Origin: Pseudohaliea rubra DSM 19751
Lineage (GTDB): Bacteria > Pseudomonadota > Gammaproteobacteria > Pseudomonadales > Halieaceae
Direction of reading: 5' to 3'
Length of the DNA stretch: 64,000 nucleotides
Assembly: GCF_000764025.1 (NCBI RefSeq)
Contig: NZ_KN234755.1
Location: 17,569 to 81,568 of the forward strand
The first letter of the stretch is position 1; each line of letters starts with the position of its first letter. The position numbers were made by a program, and so were the translations under genes. Positions 45,898 through 58,311 of this stretch are shown piece by piece. The notes under the pieces are model-generated. The model searched no databases. It was not told where the DNA came from and worked only from the letters and a program-made list of their open reading frames with translations.

Positions 45898-46755
45898 ATG
45901 GATCACGGCCCTATCGAGCGACTCATCGAATACCTGGAAGTACAGCGCGTGGATCGTTTCCTGTTTACCGGGAAAAGTCCGGCCCGGCCGAGCCGCATCT
46001 TTGGTGGCCAGGTGCTGGCGCAGTCCCTGAACGCGGCCCTTCGCTCTGTCGACGCGGCTTTCGAAGCACACAGCATGCACGCTTATTTCCTGCGCCCTGG
46101 CGACCCGTCCCGGCAGATCGTTTTCGAGGTAGACCCGATCCGCGACGGACGCAGCTTTGCTACGCGCCGCGTCGTGGCCAAGCAGGATGGGCGGGCGATC
46201 TTCAATACGGCCATCTCCTTCCAGCGCTGCGAGCCCGGGCTGGAGCATCAGGCCAGCCCGGTCAAGGTGACCCCGCCGGAAGCGCTGGAGTCGGACTTCG
46301 ATTTCTGGACGCGCAAGCATGCGGAAAATCCCGAGCGCTATCCCGCGCCGCTGGCCCAGGCCATCGAGCGCCGGGTAGTCAACCGCCGGGACTACGACAA
46401 CCCACAGCCCCAGGAAGCCGTCCAGCACAGTTGGTTCCGCGTCAGCGGCGACGTCGGCGAGGACCCGCACCGCCACCAGGTGCTGCTCGCGTTCATGTCG
46501 GACTTTGCGCTCCTGGGCGCTTCACTGCTGCCCCATCCGTATACGGCACAGAGCCCGGGCATGCAGGTGGCCAGCCTCGACCACGCCCTGTGGTTTCATC
46601 GGCCTGCGCGCGCCGACGAGTATCTCCTCTACGCGATGGACAGCCCAAACGCCAGTGGCGGCCGCGGCTTCTGCCGCGGGCAGTTCTTCACCCGCGACGG
46701 ACAGCTGGTGGCCTCCACGGCCCAGGAGGCACTCATTCGGCGCCGTGAGGCCTAG
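45898..46755 (+). CDS. tesB: Acyl-CoA thioesterase II
   Basis: ATG 45898 gives 285 residues, the usual TesB length. The double hot-dog protein shows RIFGGQVLAQSLNAA near residue 32, HSMHAYFLRPGDPSRQIVFEVD-type sequence near 59, and the C-terminal SLDHALWFHRP. It hydrolyses medium- and long-chain acyl-CoA to fatty acid and CoA. It starts 2 bases after the tandem TetR gene, so the two are almost certainly one operon. Confidence 0.93.
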   Translation: MDHGPIERLIEYLEVQRVDRFLFTGKSPARPSRIFGGQVLAQSLNAALRSVDAAFEAHSMHAYFLRPGDPSRQIVFEVDPIRDGRSFATRRVVAKQDGRAIFNTAISFQRCEPGLEHQASPVKVTPPEALESDFDFWTRKHAENPERYPAPLAQAIERRVVNRRDYDNPQPQEAVQHSWFRVSGDVGEDPHRHQVLLAFMSDFALLGASLLPHPYTAQSPGMQVASLDHALWFHRPARADEYLLYAMDSPNASGGRGFCRGQFFTRDGQLVASTAQEALIRRREA

Positions 46756-46782
46756 CGGCGCCGGCGCGCCATCCCGCCAGGG

Positions 46783-47490
46783 TCAGCGGTAGGAGACCAG
46801 GTTCTCGTCGCGCTGTGCTCCAAGCACGCGCAGGAAGGAGCAATCGTTGAAGTAGGATAGGGAAACGCGCTCCCTGCTGTAGAACAGCTGCGTCACGGAG
46901 CAGTTGAATACGGGCTCATAGAACTTGTAGGCATGACTGCCATCAAGGCCAAGCACCCCGGCCACAATCGTCGCGATGGTGCCGCCGGAGGTGAATACGG
47001 CAACAGTCTTGCCGCCCCCCTCCCGGACCATCACCTGCTTCAGCGCCTCGCGCACACCACCCGAGTAGTCCCTCCAGCTCTGGATAGCCGGCACATCGCA
47101 GGCATCAGATACCCAGTAGTTGAACACGGCGTCGATGACCTTCTGATAGTCCTTGGATGACTTGAGGCCACGCTCAACCACAGCCTGCAGCTGCTCGTTG
47201 TCCTTGAGTACGATGGGCAGGAGGTGTTCGAGATGCTCGTCGTTGCGCACCTCGTCAAAACGCGCGTCTTCCGTGAGCGCAACCTCAGCAGGCTGTGCCG
47301 CCAGCACCCGCTCCGCCGTGTGCCGCTGGCGCTTCAGGCTGCCGCAGTAGGCGCCATCGAGCACAATGCCATGATCGCGGAAATACTCGCCCACTCGCTC
47401 GGCCTGCCGTACCCCGAGCTCCGAAAGCCGATCATAATCATCAGTGCCAAAGGACGCCTGTCCGTGGCGCACCAGGTAAATTGTAGCCAT
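46783..47490 (-). CDS. Histidine phosphatase family protein (phosphoglycerate mutase-like)
   Basis: From ATG 47490 the product is 235 residues. It opens MATIYLVRHGQASFGTDDYD, with the catalytic RHG near residue 8, and has the second histidine region in VAVFTSGGTIATIV. This is the two-histidine phosphatase superfamily; the substrate is unknown. Its start overlaps the aceK stop (TGATG), so it is translated together with the isocitrate dehydrogenase kinase/phosphatase. Confidence 0.88.
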   Translation of the reverse strand: MATIYLVRHGQASFGTDDYDRLSELGVRQAERVGEYFRDHGIVLDGAYCGSLKRQRHTAERVLAAQPAEVALTEDARFDEVRNDEHLEHLLPIVLKDNEQLQAVVERGLKSSKDYQKVIDAVFNYWVSDACDVPAIQSWRDYSGGVREALKQVMVREGGGKTVAVFTSGGTIATIVAGVLGLDGSHAYKFYEPVFNCSVTQLFYSRERVSLSYFNDCSFLRVLGAQRDENLVSYR

Positions 47491-49235
47491 CAGCCGGTCC
47501 TTTTCAGCTCGGTGTCCTTCCGGGGGAAGCTCAGGCGCCGCCGGTAAGGGTAGAAGGTCGTGATCACGCCGTTGTGGATCTGCTGCTGCAGACGCCACCA
47601 GAACTCCACATCGTAGAGATCGCCGTGGCGGGCATCGAAGGCTTTCCGTGCACGCTGGTTACCGGAGAAAAAGAGGCGGAACTCTTCCGGGAAGACGTCG
47701 TTCGGCCCCACGGAGTACCAGGGCTGGCCCGACAGCTCCTCTTCTTCCGTGCGGGGCGCCGGTATGCGTCGGAAATTGCAGTCTGTCAGCGGCATGATCT
47801 CATCGTAGTCGTAGAAGACGACGCGGCCGTGGCGGGTGACGCCGAAGTTCTTGAGCAGCATGTCCCCGGGAAAGATATTCGCCGCGGCCAGCTGCTTGAT
47901 GGCGTTGCCGTATTCGTCCATGACATCGTTCACCTGCTCGTCCGTGGCATGCTGCAGGTAGAGGTTAAGCGGGTCCATGCGCCGCTCGACGTACACATGG
48001 TTGAGGATGAGTGCACGACCCCGCTCCTCGATCTGGGAGGGCGCCTCGCGATAGAGCTCTTCCATGAGTTCATCGGAGAACTGGTCGCGGGCGAACACGA
48101 GCTTGCGAAACTCCTGCGTATCGGCCATGCGGCCGGCCCGGTCCCAGCGCTTTACCAGCTGGTATTTTTGCATCACCTCTTCCCGGGTCACCTCCTTCGG
48201 CGCCGTAAAGCGGTCCTTGATCACCTTGAAGACATACTCGTAGGACGGCATGGTGAACACGAGCATCACCATGCCCTTGATGCCCGGGGCAATGGCGAAC
48301 TCGTCGGCAGTATTCTGCATATGCCGCACGGCCGTGCGGTGATACACGGTCTTGCCATGCTTGTAGTGGCCGATGGCGCTGTAGATCTCGGAGATCGGCT
48401 TTGCCGGCATGAGCTGCCTGAGGAAAAGCACATACTGGGACGGCACCGACGCATCAACCATGAAGTAGCTTCGGGTGAAACTGAAGATCACACTCACTCG
48501 GTCCGCGCCGAAGAGCACCGTATCCACGTACACCGCGCCGCGCTCATTGTGGCGCACCGGCAGGGCGAAGGGCATCTGCTCCTCGCCGGCAACAATCCTG
48601 CCGACGATATAGGCGCTCTTGTTGCGGAAGAAGTGGTGCTCCAGCACCTCCAGGCGCACAGACCCGGCGTCCAGGTCGATGCGCGGCGCCACAAGCACCT
48701 CGTCGATCATGGCGGTGATGAAGCCCACGTCCCGCTCCCGGTCTTCCCAGGGCACGTTGAAGCTGTAGGCATCGAGGAGCCGCGTGAAGGCGTCGCGAAA
48801 GTCATCTTCCACAGGATAACGGCGCAACACCTTGCTCATGTCCGAGGGCGGCATGTCTCCCCGCGGCGAAAACACGAAGGCATAGTCATCGCGAATCTCC
48901 GCGTGGTCGAGCACCTTGCAGAACACGGAGTTGAAGAACGTTTCGGCGATCTCGAAGTTGTTGTGGCCGCGAAGCAGCTCGGCGTAGACGGGCTTGGCTT
49001 CGCGCCAGAAATCGAGGTTCTCCAGCTGGTCGCCGGCGACCAGCTTCACGTAGTCGAGGACAGCGCGAACCTTGATCTTGTAAAGGTCGATGCGGTCCCG
49101 GGAGCCCTGCTGCACGCCGTGCCAGTCCGTATTCTCGAAGCGGGTCCGGGCTGCGAGGGTGATGTTCTGAAAGTCGGCGAAATACGCTTCAAAGCCGTTG
49201 AGGATGATGCGCGCGAAGCGCTCCTTGCGTTCCAT
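47490..49235 (-). CDS. aceK: Isocitrate dehydrogenase kinase/phosphatase
   Basis: The 581-residue protein opens ARIILNGFEAYFADFQNITLAA, the standard AceK start. The nucleotide-binding region PGIKGMVMLVFTMPSYEYVFKVIKDRF is near residue 320 (ALGIKGMVM in well-studied enzymes), and DMLLKNFGVTRHGRVVFYDYDE near 455 holds the metal-binding residues. AceK phosphorylates isocitrate dehydrogenase during growth on acetate or fatty acids and so opens the glyoxylate shunt. That fits the many acyl-CoA enzymes nearby. Confidence 0.97.
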   Translation of the reverse strand: MERKERFARIILNGFEAYFADFQNITLAARTRFENTDWHGVQQGSRDRIDLYKIKVRAVLDYVKLVAGDQLENLDFWREAKPVYAELLRGHNNFEIAETFFNSVFCKVLDHAEIRDDYAFVFSPRGDMPPSDMSKVLRRYPVEDDFRDAFTRLLDAYSFNVPWEDRERDVGFITAMIDEVLVAPRIDLDAGSVRLEVLEHHFFRNKSAYIVGRIVAGEEQMPFALPVRHNERGAVYVDTVLFGADRVSVIFSFTRSYFMVDASVPSQYVLFLRQLMPAKPISEIYSAIGHYKHGKTVYHRTAVRHMQNTADEFAIAPGIKGMVMLVFTMPSYEYVFKVIKDRFTAPKEVTREEVMQKYQLVKRWDRAGRMADTQEFRKLVFARDQFSDELMEELYREAPSQIEERGRALILNHVYVERRMDPLNLYLQHATDEQVNDVMDEYGNAIKQLAAANIFPGDMLLKNFGVTRHGRVVFYDYDEIMPLTDCNFRRIPAPRTEEEELSGQPWYSVGPNDVFPEEFRLFFSGNQRARKAFDARHGDLYDVEFWWRLQQQIHNGVITTFYPYRRRLSFPRKDTELKRTG

Positions 49236-49263
49236 GGGGTTCCCGGGGGCGGGCGAGTGAGGC

Positions 49264-50055
49264 TCAGATTGTAGGGTTGCCGAAGCGGCGGCGCAATTTG
49301 CGCATCCCCCCGAGCCAGCGATCGTAGTCCTGCGCCTTGCGCTGTCGATAGCTCTCCACCTGCGGGTGCGGGAGGATCAGAAAGCGCTCCTCTGCCAAAC
49401 CATCGATGACCGAGGCGGCCACCTGTGCGGGGGAAATAACACCGTCGACACCGGCCGTGCCGCCGCCTTCCACGGAGGCGATCATCTGCGTCGCCACTGC
49501 CTGGGGACACAGGCAGGACACCTTGATGCCGTCATCGCCATGGGTGATGGCAAGAGCCTCGGCAAAACCGACGGCTGCATGCTTGGTCGTGGAGTAGGCC
49601 GCGTCACCTACCTGGTTGAGGAGACCCGCGGCAGAGGCCGTGTTGAGAAAGTACCCCTCGCCGCGCGCAATCATACCCGGGAGACAGGCGCGCGCTGCGT
49701 ATACGTGGGCCATCACGTGAATATCCCACATGGCCTGCCAGGTGGCATTGGGTGCGGAGGTGGCATACCAGGGCTCACCGTCACCGGCGATGATCCCGGC
49801 ATTGCTGCAGAAGAGGTCAATGCGACCGTAGCGGGTCTCCACCTCCTCGACCAGCGCTGCCAGCGCAGCCTCCTGGCGCACATCGAGGCCATGCCCCTCT
49901 CCGCCGACCGCTGCGGCCACTGCCTCGGCAGCTGCACCGTCGAGATCGGCCACGATGACCGTCGCAGCGCCGGCCGTCGCGAAGGCCTCGCACAGTGCCT
50001 TGCCGATACCATTGCCGCCGCCGGTGACGACGACAAGCTTGCCGGTGAGCTCCAT
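49264..50055 (-). CDS. Short-chain dehydrogenase/reductase
   Basis: The 263-residue protein has the NAD(P)-binding VVVTGGGNGIGKAL near residue 8, the NAG structural motif in FCSNAGIIA, and the catalytic Tyr-x-x-x-Lys in YSTTKHAAVGFAEAL near 155. A conserved Asp after the second strand (VADLDG) favours NAD(H). The substrate is unknown. It follows two acyl-CoA dehydrogenases on the same strand, which suggests a role in fatty-acid or steroid-like degradation. Confidence 0.88.
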   Translation of the reverse strand: MELTGKLVVVTGGGNGIGKALCEAFATAGAATVIVADLDGAAAEAVAAAVGGEGHGLDVRQEAALAALVEEVETRYGRIDLFCSNAGIIAGDGEPWYATSAPNATWQAMWDIHVMAHVYAARACLPGMIARGEGYFLNTASAAGLLNQVGDAAYSTTKHAAVGFAEALAITHGDDGIKVSCLCPQAVATQMIASVEGGGTAGVDGVISPAQVAASVIDGLAEERFLILPHPQVESYRQRKAQDYDRWLGGMRKLRRRFGNPTI

Positions 50056-50070
50056 GGTCCCTCCGCCGCC

Positions 50071-51219
50071 TTAGGCCGCGTCCCTGCCGTAGCTCAGGGC
50101 GTTGAAGAGGCCCTGGTGGTAGTCACCATTGCCGAAGGTCGCGTTGATCATCATGAGCCGCTTGGCGTAATGGCCGATATCCAGCTCATCGGTGATGCCC
50201 ATACCGCCGTGAAGCTGTATCGCCTCGCCATAGATGTGCTTGCCCGCCTTGTCGATCATAACCTTGAGCGCGTGGATATCCCGAGCCGGGTCGTCGTCTT
50301 CCTTTTCCAGCGCACAGACCGCCCGATACAGCAGCGACCTGGCCTGCTCGCAGGACATGAAGGTGTCGACCATGCGGTGCTGCAGCGCCTGGAAGCTGCC
50401 GATCGCGACGCCGAACTGCTCGCGGGTCCGGGTGTATTCGAGGGTCTTGGCGTTGAGCCGGTCCATGATGCCGAGCGCTTCGGCGCCGAGGGCCACGCAG
50501 GCATCGGAGATTACTGCCTGCATAAGCGGCAGTCCCTCGTCGACGGCGCCCAGCACATGGCTGGCACCCACCACCACCTCGCGCAGCACGACGTTGGCAA
50601 CGCGCTGGCCGTCCATAAGCCGGTAGTCAACAAGCTCCACGCCCGGCGCATTGGCCGGCACGAGGAACAGCGTGATGCCGTGCTTGTCTGTCTGCTCGCC
50701 GGCGGTACGGGCCGACACGATCAGAGTATCGGCATTGGCGCCGTTGAAGACCACTACCTTCTCGCCATCGAGGAGGTAATCCTCACCCTGGCGCGTCGCC
50801 CGGGTCTGCACATCGGCAATTTCGAAGCGGCTCTGCCGCTCGAGATAGGCAAAGGCGCCGAGGCAGCTGCCTTCGATAATGCGGGGAATAAAATCGCCTT
50901 GCTGAGCCTCGCTCCCGCCACGGCTGAGAAGGCCGCCGAAAAGGACCACGGTGGCGAAGTACGGTTCAACGACCAGCCCCTTACCGAACTCCTCCATCAT
51001 GACCATAAGGTCCACCGGGCCCCCACCGAAGCCGCCGAACTCCTCGGCAAAGGGCACAGACAACCAGCCAAGCTCGGCGAAGGTATCCCAGTTCGCCTTG
51101 CTCATACCGGCCTCGGAGGCAACGACCTTACAGCGGGTGTCAAAGTCGTAATCATCCTGGATAAAGCGCGCCACGCTGTCGCGCAGCATGACCTGCTCAT
51201 CGGTAAAATCAAAATTCAT
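50071..51219 (-). CDS. Acyl-CoA dehydrogenase
   Basis: The 382-residue protein opens MNFDFTDEQVMLRDSVARFI and shows the mid-domain FVLPANAPGVELVDY-like stretch and the C-terminal IQLHGGMGITDELDIGHYAKRL. The catalytic glutamate position of the classical enzymes is not clear in this C-terminal block, as often found in the small partner subunits of heteromeric acyl-CoA dehydrogenases from actinobacteria and steroid degraders. It follows a second acyl-CoA dehydrogenase by 21 bases, so a heteromeric complex is plausible. Confidence 0.88.
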   Translation of the reverse strand: MNFDFTDEQVMLRDSVARFIQDDYDFDTRCKVVASEAGMSKANWDTFAELGWLSVPFAEEFGGFGGGPVDLMVMMEEFGKGLVVEPYFATVVLFGGLLSRGGSEAQQGDFIPRIIEGSCLGAFAYLERQSRFEIADVQTRATRQGEDYLLDGEKVVVFNGANADTLIVSARTAGEQTDKHGITLFLVPANAPGVELVDYRLMDGQRVANVVLREVVVGASHVLGAVDEGLPLMQAVISDACVALGAEALGIMDRLNAKTLEYTRTREQFGVAIGSFQALQHRMVDTFMSCEQARSLLYRAVCALEKEDDDPARDIHALKVMIDKAGKHIYGEAIQLHGGMGITDELDIGHYAKRLMMINATFGNGDYHQGLFNALSYGRDAA

Positions 51220-51240
51220 GTTGCTAACCTCGCGCGGCTG

Positions 51241-52419
51241 TCAGAGGCCGAGAACGGCTTTGGCGATGATGTTCTTCTGCACTTCGTTCGAGCCGCCATA
51301 AATAGTGGCGGCGCGGCCGTACATGAAGGCCTGGCGAGCGTCGCTGCCGAAGCTGTGCCCGAGCACCTCCTGGGCAAGCTCCGTGGGCAGCACGCCCTGG
51401 TAGTAGCCGGCGAGCTCCATCCGCAGTTCCTGGATCGCCTGCTGGATTTCCGTGCCCTTGATTTTGAGCAGCGACGACTCAGCGCCCGGGGCGCCGCCGG
51501 CGGCCACCGAGGCCAGCACCCGCAGCTCGGTGTATTCGAGGGCCATCAACTCGATCTCGATGTCCGACAGGCGCTGCTGGAACAGCGGGTCGTCGATGAG
51601 GAAGCGGCCGCCGTTCTGCTCCCGGGCTGCAAAGTGCTGCACCTCGGCCAGGGCGCGCTTGGAGTCGGCCACGCCGGCAATGGAGGTCCGCTCGTGCGCC
51701 AGCAGGGCCTTGGCATAGGTCCAGCCCTTGTGCTCCTCGCCGATGAGGTTGGCGACCGGCACGCGCACATTGTTGAACTCCACCTCGTTGAGGCTGTGGT
51801 GATTATCGATGGAGACAATGGGGTTCACCTTGATCCCCGGCGAGTGCATATCAATAAGCAGGAAGGAGATGCCGTTCTGCTTCTTGCCCTCGTTACTGGT
51901 GCGCACCAGGCAGAAGATCCAGTCCGCATACTGGGCGTAGGTCGTCCAGATTTTTGCGCCGTTGACCACGTAGTCGTCGCCATCGCGCTCCGCGCGGGTC
52001 TTGAGGGCGGCAAGATCAGAACCGGCACCCGGCTCCGAGTAACCCTGGCACCACCAGTCCTCGCTGCGCAGAATGCGCGGCAGGAAGCGCTCTTTCTGCT
52101 CGTCGTTGCCGAAGGTATAGATTACCGGGCCGACCATCTTCAGCCCGAAAGGCACCACATCGCGGACGCCAGCGGCTGCGCGCTCGGTCTCGTAGATGAA
52201 GTTCTGCGTTGGCGTCCACTCTGCGCCACCGTGCGCCTTCGGCCAGTTCGGGGCTATCCAGCCCTTGTCGTGGAGACGACGCTGCCAGTCGATGACAGCC
52301 TCCCGGAAAGTCGCCTTGTCGGCCAGGCGGGCCTGCAGGTCGTCATCATAGGCCTCGGCGAAGAAGGCCCGCACCTCGTCCCGGAAGGCGAGGTCTTCGG
52401 CGGAAAAGCTGGTATCCAC
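51241..52419 (-). CDS. Acyl-CoA dehydrogenase
   Basis: I chose GTG 52417-52419 behind GGAGAA, giving 392 residues beginning VDTSFSAEDLAFRDEVRAFF; the longer frame to 52542 lacks family similarity. Landmarks: WCQGYSEPGAGSDLAALKTRA (FAD-binding region), GAKIWTTYAQYADWIF, and the C-terminal YGGSNEVQKNIIAKAVLGL. It oxidises an acyl-CoA to the 2-enoyl-CoA with FAD. It is first in a three-gene run with the second dehydrogenase and the SDR enzyme. Confidence 0.92.
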   Translation of the reverse strand: MDTSFSAEDLAFRDEVRAFFAEAYDDDLQARLADKATFREAVIDWQRRLHDKGWIAPNWPKAHGGAEWTPTQNFIYETERAAAGVRDVVPFGLKMVGPVIYTFGNDEQKERFLPRILRSEDWWCQGYSEPGAGSDLAALKTRAERDGDDYVVNGAKIWTTYAQYADWIFCLVRTSNEGKKQNGISFLLIDMHSPGIKVNPIVSIDNHHSLNEVEFNNVRVPVANLIGEEHKGWTYAKALLAHERTSIAGVADSKRALAEVQHFAAREQNGGRFLIDDPLFQQRLSDIEIELMALEYTELRVLASVAAGGAPGAESSLLKIKGTEIQQAIQELRMELAGYYQGVLPTELAQEVLGHSFGSDARQAFMYGRAATIYGGSNEVQKNIIAKAVLGL

Positions 52420-52584
52420 GGCTGTTCTCCTTGCGTCCCCGAAATTTGACCTTCGGGTATGTTTTTCCTCGGCCCGGTACTCTAGCGGGTGAGCGAGAGG
52501 GAAACAAGCGTGTTTGGCGGGTGTGACACGCCCGGTCGGCACGGGCCGTTTCTCTTCGGCAGCGTGCCCTGCGGGCGCAGGAAC

Positions 52585-55411
<2,827 letters not shown>

Positions 55412-55448
55412 ATCCCGTCCCGCACATGCCCCTCCGGCGGAAACAACA

Positions 55449-55471
55449 GCGCGGGAAACAGCGTCCCGCGC
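55449..55471 (-). other. GC-rich hairpin in the dnaK-dnaJ gap
   Basis: GCGCGGGA (55449-55456) pairs with TCCCGCGC (55464-55471) around 7 bases. It lies 38 bases upstream of dnaJ. It may attenuate read-through from dnaK or stabilise the mRNA; no U-run is present. Confidence 0.4.
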
Positions 55472-55487
55472 CAGGAGGGGGCGTCAA

Positions 55488-55508
55488 GCGGGGCCCGCCG
55501 GGCCCCGC
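55488..55508 (-). terminator. GC-rich hairpin just after dnaK
   Basis: GCGGGGCCC (55488-55496) pairs with GGGCCCCGC (55500-55508) around a 3-base loop, 12 bases beyond the dnaK stop. A perfect 9-bp stem without a U-run suggests partial attenuation that keeps dnaJ expression below dnaK (inference). Confidence 0.45.
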
Positions 55509-55520
55509 GAAAGCGCCAGT

Positions 55521-57452
55521 TTACTTCTTGTCGTCGTCGACTTCCTCAAACTCCGCATCGACCGCATCGTCACCGCCAGCGGCGCTGTCGCCGGCATCGT
55601 TCTGCGCGCCGGCAGCACCCTCGGCGCTTTCGGCCTGGGCGGCATACATCTTCTGCGCCACGGGCCCGGTCGCCTCGGTAAGCCTGGTGGCCGCTGCGTC
55701 GATGGCGTCCTTGTCGTCGCCCTTCACCGCCTCTTCAGCCTCCGTGATAGCAGCCTCAATGGCTGCCTTCTCATCTGCCGTTGCGTGGTCGCCACCTTCT
55801 TCAAGGGTCTTGCGCGCCGCGTGGATGAGGCCTTCGGTGCTGTTGCGTGCGGTAATCAGTTCCTCGAACTGCTTGTCTGCCTCAGCGTTGGCTTCGGCGT
55901 CGGCGACCATCTTGTCGATCTCGTCGTCAGATAGCCCGCCGGACGCCGTAATGCGGATGGACTGCTCCTTGCCCGTGGCCTTGTCTTTGGCGGACACGTT
56001 GAGAATACCGTTGGCGTCGAGATCGAAGGTCACTTCAACCTGCGGCATACCCCGCGGCGCCGGCGGAATATCGGCCAGATCGAAGCGGCCGAGCGACTTG
56101 TTCTGGGCTGCCTGCTTACGCTCACCCTGGACCACGTGGATGGTCACGGCCGTCTGGTTGTCCTCCGCCGTGGAGAAAACCTGCGACTTTTTGGTCGGGA
56201 TCGTCGTGTTCTTCTCGATCAGCGGCGTGGCCACACCACCCATGGTCTCGATACCCAGCGTCAGCGGGGTGACGTCCAGCAGCAGCACGTCCTTGACGTC
56301 GCCGGAGAGAACGGCGCCCTGGATGGCCGCGCCCATGGCAACGGCTTCGTCCGGGTTCACGTCCCGACGCGGCTCCTTGCCGAAGTACTCCGCTACCTGC
56401 TTCTGCACCAGGGGCATGCGCGTCTGGCCGCCGACAAGGATCACATCCTTGATCTCGCTCGGAGACAGGCCGGCATCCTTGAGCGCCATCTTCACCGGCT
56501 CCATGGAGCGGATGACCAGGTCTTCCACCAGCGATTCGAGTTTGGAACGCGACAGCTTGACGACCAGGTGCTTCGGCCCGGAGGCGTCCGCCGTAATGTA
56601 GGGCAGATTCACCTCCGTCTGCTGCGAGCTGGAGAGTTCGATCTTGGCCTTCTCCGCAGCCTCTTTCAGGCGCTGCAGGGCGAGCGGATCGTTGTGCAGG
56701 TCGATGCCGCTGTCCTTCTTGAACTCGGCGGCCAGGTAGTCGATCAGCCGCAGGTCGAAGTCCTCGCCACCGAGGAAGGTGTCGCCGTTGGTCGACAGCA
56801 CCTCAAACTGATGTTCGCCGTCCACCTCGGCGATCTCGATGATGGAGATATCAAAGGTACCACCGCCGAGGTCGTAGACCGCGATGGTGCGATCGCCCTC
56901 GGCCTTGTCCATGCCGTAGGCAAGGGCAGCGGCCGTCGGCTCGTTAATAATGCGCTTGACCTCAAGACCGGCGATCTTGCCGGCATCCTTGGTGGCCTGG
57001 CGCTGGGAATCGTTGAAGTAGGCCGGGACCGTGATCACCGCCTGGGTGACCGGCTCGCCGAGGTACTCCTCGGCCGTCTTCTTCATCTTGCGCAGCACCT
57101 CGGCAGAGACCTGCGGGGGGGCCATCTTCTCGCCCTTGGCGGCCACCCAGGCGTCACCGTTGTCGGCAGCAACGATTTCATAGGGGACCATCTTGATGTC
57201 CTTCTGGACCACATCGTCCTTGAACTTGCGGCCAATGAGGCGCTTCACAGCAAAGAGCGTGTTGCTCGGGTTGGTGACCGCCTGACGCTTGGCGCTCTGT
57301 CCGACCAGGATCTCACCGTCTTCCGTGTAGGCGACGATGGACGGCGTGGTGCGGTCCCCTTCGGCGTTCTCGATGACCCGGGTTTTGTCACCCTCCAGCA
57401 CAGCCACACAGCTGTTGGTGGTGCCCAGGTCGATTCCAATGATCTTGCCCAT
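55521..57452 (-). CDS. dnaK: Chaperone protein DnaK (Hsp70)
   Basis: ATG 57452 with GAGAGGAG upstream gives 643 residues. It opens [20 protein letters not shown], with [15 protein letters not shown] near 193 and [14 protein letters not shown] near 335; the C terminus is an acidic, Ala/Gly-rich tail ending EEVDDDKK. All Hsp70 landmarks are present. A sigma-32-like promoter and a 5' hairpin lie in the 106 bases upstream, so dnaK can be transcribed separately from grpE. Confidence 0.99.
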   Translation of the reverse strand: MGKIIGIDLGTTNSCVAVLEGDKTRVIENAEGDRTTPSIVAYTEDGEILVGQSAKRQAVTNPSNTLFAVKRLIGRKFKDDVVQKDIKMVPYEIVAADNGDAWVAAKGEKMAPPQVSAEVLRKMKKTAEEYLGEPVTQAVITVPAYFNDSQRQATKDAGKIAGLEVKRIINEPTAAALAYGMDKAEGDRTIAVYDLGGGTFDISIIEIAEVDGEHQFEVLSTNGDTFLGGEDFDLRLIDYLAAEFKKDSGIDLHNDPLALQRLKEAAEKAKIELSSSQQTEVNLPYITADASGPKHLVVKLSRSKLESLVEDLVIRSMEPVKMALKDAGLSPSEIKDVILVGGQTRMPLVQKQVAEYFGKEPRRDVNPDEAVAMGAAIQGAVLSGDVKDVLLLDVTPLTLGIETMGGVATPLIEKNTTIPTKKSQVFSTAEDNQTAVTIHVVQGERKQAAQNKSLGRFDLADIPPAPRGMPQVEVTFDLDANGILNVSAKDKATGKEQSIRITASGGLSDDEIDKMVADAEANAEADKQFEELITARNSTEGLIHAARKTLEEGGDHATADEKAAIEAAITEAEEAVKGDDKDAIDAAATRLTEATGPVAQKMYAAQAESAEGAAGAQNDAGDSAAGGDDAVDAEFEEVDDDKK

Positions 57453-57467
57453 GTCAAATCTCCTCTC

Positions 57468-57485
57468 GGGTCGCACTGGCGACCC
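57468..57485 (-). other. Hairpin in the dnaK 5' untranslated region
   Basis: GGGTCGC and GCGACCC pair perfectly (7 bp) around a 4-base loop, ending 15 bases before the dnaK start and immediately before the ribosome-binding site. It could modulate translation or mRNA stability; it does not obviously hide the ribosome-binding site. Confidence 0.5.
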
Positions 57486-57507
57486 GCTGTTTCGCTAACT
57501 GCTTCCT

Positions 57508-57535
57508 ATATTGGCCCGGTGCCGCGGAATTCAAG
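57508..57535 (-). promoter_or_regulatory. Sigma-32-like promoter of dnaK
   Basis: On the minus strand CTTGAAT (57529-57535), a 13-base spacer and GCCAATAT (57508-57515) match the heat-shock pattern CTTGAAA / CCCCATNT at the -35 element well and at the -10 element partly. It is 56 bases upstream of the dnaK start. Confidence 0.6.
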
Positions 57536-57558
57536 GGCCCATCCGGGCAGGTGGTCCT

Positions 57559-58218
57559 TCAGGCCCCGGCGTCGCCCGCCGCCGCCTTGCTCACCATGAC
57601 CATGGCGGGCCTGATGAGGCGGCCATTGAGCGTGTAGCCCTTCTGCATGACGGCGACCACCGTGTTCGGCTCGACATCAGGGTTCTCAACGCTGCTCATG
57701 GCCTGGTGGTACTGGGGATCAAAGGGCTCTCCGGCGGGCTCTACGGCCTCGATATTGAATTTGCCCAGGGCATTCAGGAAGCTTTTCAGCGTGAGCTCAA
57801 CGCCCTCGGCAATGGGCCGGAGCTGTTCGTCATCGCCGGAAGCGGACTCCAGAGCCCGCTCGAGGTTATCCACGACCGGCAGGAGTTCACTGCAGAAACG
57901 CTCCAGAGCGTACTTGCGCGCCCGCTCCACGTCCTGCTCGGCCCGTCGGCGGGTGTTCTGCAGCTCGGCCTGGGCACGCAGGACCTGTTCGCGTGCTTCC
58001 TCAAGCTCCGCGGCCAGCGCCGCGCTCTCGCCGCCGTCATCGCCGGCGGCGGCTTCGCCATCCGGGGCTCCAGCCTGCTCAGCCTTCGCTGTTTCAGTTG
58101 CTTCGGCTGCCGCCGCTTCACCCTCTGCGGGTGAAGCCGATGCCGCCGCAGCGGCTTCCGTGGCCTCTTGTCCGGCGCTTTCCGGCGGCACCTGCGGTTC
58201 CTGCTCCTTGTCGGACAC
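57559..58218 (-). CDS. grpE: Nucleotide exchange factor GrpE
   Basis: The GTG start at 58216-58218 follows GGGAGGGAG; 219 residues. An acidic, Ala/Glu-rich N-terminal extension of about 75 residues precedes a long coiled coil and the family signature [30 protein letters not shown] in pieces near residue 165. GrpE releases ADP from DnaK. The extension is longer than in E. coli GrpE (197 residues). Confidence 0.97.
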   Translation of the reverse strand: MSDKEQEPQVPPESAGQEATEAAAAASASPAEGEAAAAEATETAKAEQAGAPDGEAAAGDDGGESAALAAELEEAREQVLRAQAELQNTRRRAEQDVERARKYALERFCSELLPVVDNLERALESASGDDEQLRPIAEGVELTLKSFLNALGKFNIEAVEPAGEPFDPQYHQAMSSVENPDVEPNTVVAVMQKGYTLNGRLIRPAMVMVSKAAAGDAGA

Positions 58219-58256
58219 GCGCTCCCTCCCTTAGGTCTTGGCTGGCGTTGGGGAGT

Positions 58257-58284
58257 TCATGGGGGCGGCGCCGGCCTTTTCAAG
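58257..58284 (-). promoter_or_regulatory. Sigma-32-like promoter of grpE
   Basis: On the minus strand CTTGAAA (58278-58284), a 13-base spacer and CCCCATGA (58257-58264) give a near-perfect heat-shock promoter. It lies between the hrcA stop and the grpE start, so heat induction of grpE would not require transcription through hrcA. Confidence 0.78.
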
Positions 58285-58311
58285 GGCCGGCCGGGCAGGG
58301 AAGCGGGCCCG

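Noticed and set aside
49366..52449. 1027-codon plus-strand open frame across the SDR and acyl-CoA dehydrogenase genes
   Set aside because: It crosses three well-supported genes on the other strand and has no recognisable domain, so it is a codon-bias shadow.
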